Shown here: piece after piece, positions 55,175 to 64,000 of the stretch
How the letters are laid out: every line of letters starts with the position of its first letter
Position numbering within the stretch: the first letter of the stretch is position 1
From: Uranotaenia lowii
Taxonomy: Eukaryota > Arthropoda > Insecta > Diptera > Culicidae
NCBI RefSeq assembly: GCF_029784155.1
Contig: NC_073692.1
Coordinates: 429,827,324-429,891,323, forward strand
Reading direction: 5' to 3'
DNA length: 64,000 nt
Program-made: the position numbers and the translations under genes
The notes under the pieces: generated by a model
What the model saw: the letters and a program-made list of their open reading frames with translations, nothing else
The model's database searches: none
What the model was told of the DNA's origin: nothing

Positions 55175-58158
55175 AGCCAAGTTCGGGAAGTTTCCAGCAA
55201 AAAAAGTGAAATACACGAATAATTTGAAAGCGTTGAATAAAGTGTATGCATAAAACTGTCGAGCTGATTCCATTCGTCAAAGCTGCTATTTCCGTTTCAA
55301 AGCAAAACTTTGTCTAACTCAAGAGCCAACGATTTTTGCACACCCCATCCATTTTGACACCGAGAATTTGATTCCCCTCTAAACGTTGAGTTGAGGAACA
55401 TCAAATTACTCTGCCAAGATTTTTCCATGATGGAATGAATGAAACAAAAGTAGGAGTCGAAAAAAGAATATGACAATTCAAGACTGTAAATAGAACCGCG
55501 CTGGTCACTATCTATCTTCCCAGAAGTGGACATTAAAAGCCTGACCCGTGTGGTGGGTGACTGTTATTGTAGGAGTAGATATGTAGAGACATTCGAACCG
55601 AGAAAGAGCACAGCTCCCATTCAGAGCCGTTCACCGGAACTGAGAACGGGGACAACGACGACGACCATAGAAGACAGACGACAGTATTGACACACTTGAG
55701 CAAAGGCAACCTTCAACATTTTGCTTGCTTTTTCACGACTTCTATGTCTTGTTCTTCGTCTTGTGGACCAAGCCGATCGGAATGTGAGGGAAAAATTTTC
55801 CATAATTTGGTCGATGTGGTGACAGAGTTATGGCCTAACTCTTTAATGAAGTAGATATATTTTTCAACTTCCAGTTACGATTATGTACATATGTCGTTTC
55901 TATGAATATTTTGGTAATGTTGGGAACAAGTGGCCACTTACCTGTTTTTACATGGACCTGCACTGTGGTTATTATTGTGTGGAGGAGACACGACGTTTTC
56001 TCGTTTCTATGCCTGGCTTTTCCGCGACAAGTTTCGGGTTTCTAATCCATTACAACACACATCCACAAACACGGACAGGTAGTATACACAGAAACACGGC
56101 GCGCGAGGATTTTCACTTTTGTGTTTTTCCTCGTCGTCACTTGGAACGGAAATTTTCGCTCACCGCTAACCAAACTGGCACTGGGTTCTTTCTCCTGTAG
56201 CTTGGAATTTCGCGCGAATGCGTGTGTGTGTGTTGAATTTTCCGAGCGGGTTTTCTTCTAATTTTTTTAGCTTAGATTTTCAAACGACACTCAACAATGG
56301 TGGTCCACTTCTTTGAGTTTTCGAGCAACCGTTTTTCCTCTCTCGACGTGTTCGATCGCCGGAATGTGAATCCTGAATGTAGGACCTCTGCTGATGGTTT
56401 GCTCTTGTTCTCACTGGTTTTTCCGCTCTCACTATGAATGTGTCTTTTTCTTTTCTTCTCGTTAAAGCACTTGGACTAATAGTATTCCGAAGTCCAGAGG
56501 ATCCGGCGAGATCGCGCGCCGCTGGTGGTCTTCCAAAAAATTTTCAAAGGCCCACCAACGGAAAGGCCCCTTGGTCGTCAAATGGGATCCATCAGGGCAC
56601 CCGGACACTGGCCAACGATTCCGAAATAGCACTTGGTAAGTATTTTCTATTCTTCTTCCTCCTCCTGCTCTATGTGAGTAGGGCACACACCACACGTTCC
56701 GGAGCGTTGACGTCGATGTGAGGAAAATCCGCTCTGCAGAAGATGTTGAGAGAGTGAAAATATAACAACTTATTACATAATTTTCATTGAATTCTGGCAC
56801 AGACACAAATACTTTTCGGGGTTTTCACGTTTTTCGTTATCTTTTCCTTTTTGCTTCTTTGGTGCCCTACAAGGGTGGAAAAATTAATTTATCAAATCCA
56901 AACTGTGCAACTAAAATCAACGTCAGCCACTAAATGTCGTCTCTCTGGCAAACTTTTCCAACTACTCTGTGATTTCCCTTTTCCCCTAAAGAAAAGCTGC
57001 GGAGAGAAGGCTGATTAGAGGACCGTTTGGAGGGCGCCTGGCAGAACGAACCGAATCAATCTATTAAAATGGCTATGGAAATGGCAAATTCTGAATATAT
57101 CTATTAACAGCACACACTAGTTTCACAGTCGCATAGTTTTCCCGATAGCTGGCCACCAAAGACCAAACGGCGGAGCACGAAAGTAAAGCTTCAAAGCACA
57201 CAGGCCACTGGTCGCCAGCGCAGAAATCGATCTTTTTTCGTTCCCTGCCTTATTTCGTTGCTACTCTACTTCCAAGAGGCAAGTTGTTCTTCCCTTCCCA
57301 CACTACTTGAATTCGGAAAATGCAACTTTTCACATTATATCACAAACCAGCAGCACTCGTGCCAGGACTTCACAGTTTTTCCAATCCGAAAGAAGTCGAA
57401 GGAAAAAAAGGAGAACACTTGAGGGTGTTTTTCTATGACAAATTTTCCTACCCTCCCTCAACAATGTACGAAAGAAATTATTAACTCATTTATTGATCAC
57501 CGAAAATTGCATTCACACACATCGTTTCATGGTCCCTATGGAATAGCCATCAAAAAGGTACCGTAAAAGTACTTTGGCATGAAAATTCCACCGGAACAAA
57601 GCACTACTTCCGCTAAATAATACCCAGAATATGTTGCTAGAGCAAATCCGTCAAGGGAATATCGCTTTTTACCAATTTTTCCACTGCTTGATGGGAAAAT
57701 TTATCAGCACTACAGCACCAGGTCGAGAAAGGAGAAAAAATTTTCCTCCTTGTATCACTCTCAACGCCAATGGACAGAACTCGACTGCAAAAGGTTTTTC
57801 ATTTTTCTCGCACTCCTGGTCTAGTTCCAATTGTTGGAAAATGGATCGGCTCTACACACTCATACACCGAAATAATCTCGGCTTGGCATGATGCTCTCAG
57901 CCGCTTTTCCGGCTCTCGCAGGTATCCGCTCGCCAACAGGAAAATTGCCCTAACATTCACCTATCGTATAGGCTCGTCAAAATTTTTCCCCCGATCCGTG
58001 GTGTAGTGTCTTGTATCCTAGAAAGAATTTCCTCTCCCGGGTTTGTTTACATCCGCGCGAATCGCTTCGCTTGAGGAACCAGTTCAGCTGTCAAAATGAC
58101 GGAGATTCCTTTCGAATGCATTTATTTTGGGGCACCCTGTGATGATGAGTGTCTCGCA
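55175..58158. other. Low-copy-looking locus, GC-richer at 55560-58150
   Basis: No TE hallmark is visible. A 95-codon ORF at 56434-56721 (plus) starts MNVSFSFLLVKALGL and runs into CTTG|GTAAGTATTTTC at 56637, a good splice donor; a pyrimidine-rich stretch and TAG follow about 50 bases later. An overlapping minus ORF of 114 codons (56462-56806) is equally open, so coding is not established. At 58090-58098 GTCAAAATGACG gives an ATG with insect-like context. A possible 5' gene region, unproven. Confidence 0.3.
58151..58158. repeat. 8-bp target-site duplication, left
   Basis: GTCTCGCA here is repeated exactly at 60667-60674, bracketing the hAT element. Confidence 0.88.
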
Positions 58159-60666
58159 CAGTGGTGTCATATATACAGATTTTTCTGTATTATACAGATT
58201 TTTCAACGTCAATACAGATAAGATACAGATACAGATTTTTATACAGATTTTAAAACATTGATACAGATTTATACAGATTTTTTAGAAAAAAAAATAAAAT
58301 CAATTGTTGATGAACCGGTTTCCATGGGCTAACTGAGTAATTTTTTTTTAATCTTTATCTTTCTAACTGCAGTGTACCGTAAATGCTTGCAACAGCACAC
58401 ATAATTTATCCAGACCTTCAATTTCTAGTAGTAAGCTTTTGTGACGACTATAACCATGTACTTATCATTTATTATAGGTTAGTAGGAGCTTCAATAGTCT
58501 TTTTTCTCAACAGCATAATTGAATTGTTTTAAACAGCGAATGATAGCCCCTCAAACAGAGTACACAAATTTTGATAATCAAATTAGTACAAAATCTCTTC
58601 TTCTTAAGTTTGATATCTATAAAGTAGGGTGGTATTTAAGATTATTACTTTAAGAGAGTTTAAAAAATAGATTGGGGATCATATAGAAAATTCTAATTTC
58701 AGATTCAATTAGGTTGGCATCGTCAGTTTCTTTAATTCAAAACTCTTTTACTGAATAAAAATGTAGAACACTTATTGAAAGGAGTTGAAGTTCATAAATA
58801 CAGGAAAAAATTCTCGAGATTCAATTTCGATATTTCATAACGATAGCAAAAAGGATTTGTCTTTACGGTCCATGTACTGATTTTAAATTAACTCATTAAT
58901 AAAGTTTTATCGACAGAACTTGAAATAAAACGTGTTACATCTCGCAAATCACTGAAGTTAGTATTACAATTCATATTTTTATCTTATTGTGTCGAGTATT
59001 ATATTGCAGAGTATTGTAAAAATGTTATAAGTATTTATAATTTTTGAGTTATTTTACTAAGTGTAACATTATGCGTGATTTTTCTAAGACGAAACTCTTC
59101 GTAGTAAGTCCTAAATGTGGTAAGGATTTAAAAAATAGATTTACAATTTTATCGATAATACATGGCAAAAAATATCAAGCAATATAAGCTCTTATTTTAG
59201 ATATTAATAGTAAAAATAGGTTGAAAAATGCATTCAATAAATTAATGCGCTGGCAAAACTACATGACAAATACATAAAAAAAATTGTTTCAATTCAGTCA
59301 TCGACTTTCTCGAGGACTGCGAGTAATTTTAGCTTCGGAGGAAAAAGTGATAAAAGTTTCCGTTTTGTTATTTTTATTCCAATTAAACAAAAACTGGAAA
59401 TTTTGGCCTAAATTAGATAAACAAAATAAATCTTTCATATTTCTTGAGGCATGCGTCAAAACGTTTTGTAGACTTCGGCAAGGTTGGGGAATACGTTAAA
59501 ATCTTCAATATCAAATTCTCAAAGACGTTTTGAATGATGCCAGAAATATATAAATATCATTTAATTTTTTATAGCGTTGTGTTTCTGAAAATATCTAAGC
59601 AAGATATATGAATGATTTATTGTATTAAAGATAACAGAAAGGTTTAATAACGGCTTTACGTATTCATGTGGGTTTATTATTGGGTATTAAAAAAATATTA
59701 AAATTTCTATTTAAAACCTGATTGATTTGAATTTAGGAACCCAAAATCTTCCAAAATCAATTAAGTATTAAAACATAGGAACAAAAAATGACTTTCTCTT
59801 GTGTTATGTGAATTCATGACTTGAGTTCAATTTTCGTACTTAAGTATACATTTTTGAATTTCACGATTTTAGAAATAAGGTTGAGAAAATTCAAAAAACA
59901 GAAATGAGATTCTGAATTCAGAATAACATTCATAGTTATTTGGTTAATTATTTAGAATTAAAACTTAACATCATTGTGCTAAATCTCAAGCATGATACCG
60001 TTTCATGTCCCCCCTTGTTCCTTACGGGGTTTTGAGCCTCTGAGATTGAACAACTATGGTAGGAATGAATTTTATAACCCGTTTGACTTATCTTGTAAAT
60101 TGTTCAACCAAGTGTATGTATATTTTGATTTCAATGTAAGTAAGGATAGTTTTAAGATAAGATTAAGTAATCAGTATGTATGACATTAAATTGCCGTAGA
60201 CAGTGATCAATAAAAAATTAAATAAATTTCGCTATCGAATTTAATCAATTACAAAAATAGTTTTAAAGTTGTGTGTATTACAATGAAAGGATGCTCAACA
60301 AAATGCTGCTCAAATGTGACAAACTTTTAAAGTTTGGGTCTTATGTCGCGGCCAACAAAATTGCAAGTTTTAATCTCGTGTGAGTGAATTAGCCTTTAGT
60401 AATATTTTTCACATCTAACAAAAAAAAACTTTCAACTTACATTTTATCACTCCAGATTAAGTTCAATTAATGAAATCAATTGTCAATTTTTGAATAATGA
60501 ATACGTTAAAACCATTAAAACTGATTTCCAAATTGCATATTAAGCGATAAGCTTACATTAAAAACAATAATAGAAATTTTTGGTCGTTTAAGTTCAAATA
60601 CAGATAAATACAGATTTTTTAATGAGGCCGATACAGATTTTTTAAAAAAACCATCTGACAACCCTG
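58159..60666. mobile_element. Non-autonomous hAT element with ATACAGATTTTT clusters
   Basis: The 2508-bp element begins CAGTGGTGTCAT and ends CTGACAACCCTG; the inverted termini agree at 10 of 12 bases. It is flanked by a perfect 8-bp target duplication, the hAT signature. ATACAGATTTTT-like words cluster at 58185-58280 and again at 60598-60645. The interior is AT-rich with no transposase-like ORF (longest about 92 codons), so it needs enzymes from elsewhere. It splits the low-copy-looking locus. Confidence 0.88.
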
Positions 60667-60674
60667 GTCTCGCA
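60667..60674. repeat. 8-bp target-site duplication, right
   Basis: GTCTCGCA, identical to 58151-58158. Confidence 0.88.
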
Positions 60675-62634
60675 CGACTATCTTGCTTTTTCCATCTCGA
60701 TATCTTTTCCACTCGACCAGGAAGGAAGTAGTTTTGTGTCATCTCATCAAAGAGCAGCGATACTCCCTCAAACTTGTTTTTGCGATAGGACACATTCCTT
60801 TTGGTTTGAAACTTTCCATTGAATGAATGTCTCAGAATTAAAGAGTTTAAAAAAAATAGTTTAACAGAAACAGAAATGTTCTGCAGTCTTTTTTTAAATT
60901 AAATAGAGAGCTTTAGCTATGAGGTTTTTCAAAATAAGAATTAAAAACGACCCTTTCGTAAGGTTAAGCTGAATCATGTCACTGCATGTTTTCACCTTTT
61001 CACCCCACTTTTCCATCCCACTCGACCCACCCGCACCAAATGCTTACGAAATTTCAGTAGGGTCTCAAGTAAACAGAGATTGAAAATGATGGTAAAACCG
61101 TAAAAACACCCTGCTGAAATCCGCTTGGTGGGAGGAGATTCGTTTGAAATATGATCGTACCTTTCGGTCACCGGTGTTGTGCTGGTGGCACCGCTATTTT
61201 CCGACTGGACACCGCTCCGATGCCAACTTGTTCACACACCTGCAACAGAAAGGCAAGCATTCAACACATTAGCACTTGAAAATTCCAACTTCTGCTAACT
61301 ACTTATGCTGGCCTTAGTATAAAATTACCTACACCGAACATGAGCTTTTCGATCGGACAAGAAAATTAGTTGTTTGTAGTAACTTTCCAACTTTAACAAT
61401 ACCACCACGGCAAAGTAAATTTACACAAAAAACTCAACCACAATCTTCAACACACTGTTCATCCTGCTATTGTACCATTCGCTTTCTGTGAATCACCAAA
61501 AACAAAAAAAAATAGATTACTTCACAGCTTTGAAAATCCCCTGCTCAAAAGCACCAAATATAATATGAGATAACACTATCCAATCCGAAATTCAAAACAA
61601 TATCGAAATCAGCCACTAACCGCATTTAACCAGCCCGTAATTTCCGACTAAGTACTTTAAGCCACGGCGAGCCAACAAATTATGCAGAAGCAGAATTCGC
61701 TTTTAGCAGCGTTGAGAGAATGCCGATGCCACAAATCCACGATGAGCGCTACAATAGCTTCGTTCAATCATGGTATAAATTGGATTCTACTGGTTTCTGT
61801 CAACTGCTAGTTGTTCAATGAGCCGAACTAGTCAGGTTATTGGTCGAAACTAGTCAAAACCGATCCCAGCAGGAGGATTCGTTTCGACCTGGTAGAAATC
61901 GATCGAAGTCAATTGGAAAAATACATGTGATCGACTATCTATTCATTTTTACCTGTTTCGACGTATATTTCGACCAGACCTCATTGAACAGACTTAAAAT
62001 AGCTGGATGGAGTTTCCCCAACTCCAACAGAAAACTTGCATGAGAACCATATGACGTCACAAAAATTTCGGAGTTATTTGACATTTCGGAGTGGGCCTCA
62101 GAAAGAAGAGTAAATAAGAAAACATGCTATGAGATGATTGCTTATCTTTTTCTGTCGTACGCACGCAACCAAACACACTGAATCAGCACTGAATGAGTTC
62201 TGGAAAGTCGAGCAGTTTGAAAATTGAGTTACACTTGCGTGAGATACAAATCGATAGGGCTGGACGATTGAATGAAATTTTTGCACAATGTATTTTTTTT
62301 GGTAAATTTAGTTAAAATTACGTCAGCCCGATACATGTAACAAAACTGACGAAAACAACAATAATGGTAAAAATAATAAAATGGACAGTTATCATAAAAT
62401 TCATCGAGTTTACATAATTAACTAAATAGACGAAATTATCAAAATCGATAAAATAACCAGAATTTTAAAAATATTGACAACAAAATCAAAGAAAAAAAAT
62501 CTGAAACTTGTTTAGCTGAAATGTGAAAATAATTTATGTTGAAATCAAATTTTCTCTACTGATTTGGATTTTATTTGTATCAACATTGCAAAAACAAAAG
62601 GAATATTTTGATTTATGAAAGTGAAAATCATGAA
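60675..62634. other. Low-copy-looking flank, exon-like block inside
   Basis: This continues the host locus after the hAT insertion. Apart from the exon-like block at 61161-61239, I see no coding signal or TE. Confidence 0.35.
61161..61239 (-). other. Exon-like block with consensus splice sites (possible UTR exon)
   Basis: Read on the minus strand, TGCCTTTCTGTTGCAG precedes the block and AAAG|GTACGATC ends it, close to consensus acceptor and donor. The 79 nt are GC-rich against the flanks. All three frames contain a stop, so if it is an exon it is probably 5' UTR. No neighbouring exon is proven. Confidence 0.3.
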
Positions 62635-62642
62635 CTCAGGTT

Positions 62643-63099
62643 CAGAGGTGCCAGGTGTCCTGATTTATCAGGATTTGTCCTGATTTTCGAGAGACCGTCC
62701 TGATTTTTCAAAAACTCTTGAGTTGTCCTGATTTTTGAAAATTGGTCCCTAAAATGTCCTGATATATCCTGATTTTCATAAAAACTTCTCAAATACAATC
62801 GAATTTGTAGTTGAACTATGAGAAAATCAAATAAATAGGTAATAAAATAGCTTAACCCATTCAACAGATGGTAATCTTCGGTTCAGATGATATTTAAATG
62901 GTGTTTTTCGATATAAACTTCGCAGGCCTGCAAACTGTTGTTGCATAAATCAAGGCGTTTACAGCACCTGAATTGTGCTTTTATTTATGCAATCTAAGCA
63001 GAAATCCTTATTAGTTCATGAATCAAGAAATGTCCTGAAAAATCCTGATTTTTAGCTTTACGTTGTCCTGATTTTTGACGAAACCACCTGGCACCCCTG
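62643..63099. mobile_element. hAT MITE with TCCTGATTTT clusters
   Basis: The 457-bp element begins CAGAGGTGCCAGGTG and ends CACCTGGCACCCCTG, with inverted repeats matching at 14 of 15 bases. A perfect 8-bp target duplication, CTCAGGTT, lies at 62635-62642 and 63100-63107. TCCTGATTTTT-like words fill both subterminal zones (62660-62775 and 63032-63080). It has no ORF. Confidence 0.9.
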
Positions 63100-63107
63100 C
63101 TCAGGTT

Positions 63108-63325
63108 TAGAATCACCATTTCTAGAGTTTGTTTTGATTAGGTCGTATGAGCCACCTGACATGTTTCGAGAAAATCGCTGTTGAAGTTTTGTAATCCGTT
63201 TTTTATTTGATTTTGAATATCACTCAGAGTTGTCTTTAAAAAGCGGTATGCGAAACGGAAAAAAGATGAGAACTAAGCTAGTGCACTCGATTCAGGCATA
63301 AATTTAGTTTTTCAAGTAAACATGC
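63108..63325. other. Unassigned flank
   Basis: No feature was recognised. Confidence 0.4.
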
Positions 63326-63326
63326 A

Positions 63327-63735
63327 CACGCAGTGAAAAGTAGTGCCATTGAGATAAAAAAAAATACATCTTTGATTCAAAAACCTCGTGTACATTGACA
63401 GAAAATCTATGTTCCTTGATTTAAGTAAATTTTATATTGAACCAATTTTTTTTTGTAAAATTTTTTCATTCATGGAATGAAACCAAATTTGTACCCAACA
63501 TAGAATATATGTTTGTGAATCGTTTGTAGCCATTAACTCAATTTTGTTTATATTGGTTCATACGGCATAATCAAAAATAACTCTACATTTGATTTATTTT
63601 ATTTGGATGGATTTTAACTTCTAAAAGTCATTCATCCCTGAGTACCATTTGATTGAAATCAGATTTTAAATTAATACAATGAATTTATGAATCTGATTTA
63701 AGAATCAGTAACTGTTATTCAAATTTCATGCAGTC
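63327..63735 (+). mobile_element. CACGCAG-family TIR element, partial second copy
   Basis: CACGCAGTGAAAAGTAGTGCC, ATTGAGATAAAAA, CATCTTTGATTCAAAAACCT and GTGTACATTGA match 49488-49556 in order. Similarity fades after about 63450, and no right terminus is seen. The exon-like blocks of the first copy are absent. Confidence 0.65.
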
Positions 63736-63737
63736 GG

Positions 63738-64000
63738 TTCTTGGTCGCCCAGCTCTACCGAGCACGGTTAACACCAGAGTGCCTCAAGTAGGGTGGGTGC
63801 ATACTGAGGATAAGTAGGCAAGGGGTACTAAAAGTTTCTCATTGGTGGGGGGTGGAGACGGTGCGCTTTTTGACAGCGAATTGTTCGCCTACCATGCCTA
63901 CGATTACGATTGCCTGTCACAAGAGTCACAAGATGGACGATTCCGTGCATTGGTATAAGAACACACCTAGCTTTACCCGCCTTGGTTAACACCTGGGGCC
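63738..64000. other. GC-rich start of a further element, runs off window
   Basis: Composition changes sharply at about 63736 to GC-rich sequence starting CGGTTCTTGGTCGCCCAG and continues to the edge. It resembles the GC-rich 5' ends of mosquito retrotransposons in composition only; no coding motif is in view. Confidence 0.3.

Overview
The window looks like repeat-dense DNA from a dipteran, most likely a mosquito. That inference rests on high AT content, long simple arrays, short introns of 60-90 nt in the one exon-like series, and transposon types common in mosquitoes: an RTE-clade non-LTR element, LINE 3' ends with (TAAG)n tails, hAT and piggyBac-like MITEs, and many mariner fossils. It is not bacterial: there are no operons or dense long ORFs. 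One run of 500 Ns (2583-3082) is an assembly gap. I found no host protein-coding gene I can defend, so the window is probably intergenic DNA or part of a very long intron.

Layout. 1-1.8 kb: an 8-bp satellite that switches unit abruptly. 4.6-7.4 kb: a degenerate 9-bp GTCATTTTT minisatellite. 8-16 kb: LINE 3' ends, a TTAA-flanked MITE, a fold-back region, a large MITE carrying a zinc-finger ORF, and a 53-bp RTE micro-insertion. 17.2-18.0 kb: a very homogeneous 14-bp array. 20.7-26.4 kb: a broken tandem duplication, a minus-strand LINE fossil split by a TIR element, a mariner fossil, and an element with CCGAATATTCGG palindromes. 28.5-30.9 kb: a hAT-like element containing a nested TTAA element. 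32-34.7 kb: a LINE fossil, a 370-bp hairpin and a CCGGGCA-rich repeat. 35-37.3 kb: GC-richer DNA without a clear gene. 37.8-48.8 kb: four mariner/Tc1 fossils, a copia-like tandem LTR remnant and a TA-flanked TIR element. 49.5-50.6 kb: a TIR element carrying three exon-like blocks and a polyA signal. 51.2-54.6 kb: an intact RTE-type retrotransposon, the only clearly complete coding unit. 55.5-61.3 kb: a GC-richer, apparently single-copy locus split by a hAT element. 62.6-63.1 kb: a hAT MITE. 63.7 kb onward: the start of a further GC-rich segment.

The elements relate to each other mainly by nesting. The RTE sits inside a second copy of the CCGAATATTCGG-family element, whose first copy at 25.4-26.4 kb preserves the unoccupied target. 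The exon-bearing TIR element sits inside a copy of another repeat family. Target-site duplications are readable for four insertions: 13 bp (RTE), 10 bp (truncated RTE), and 8 bp for each of two hAT elements.
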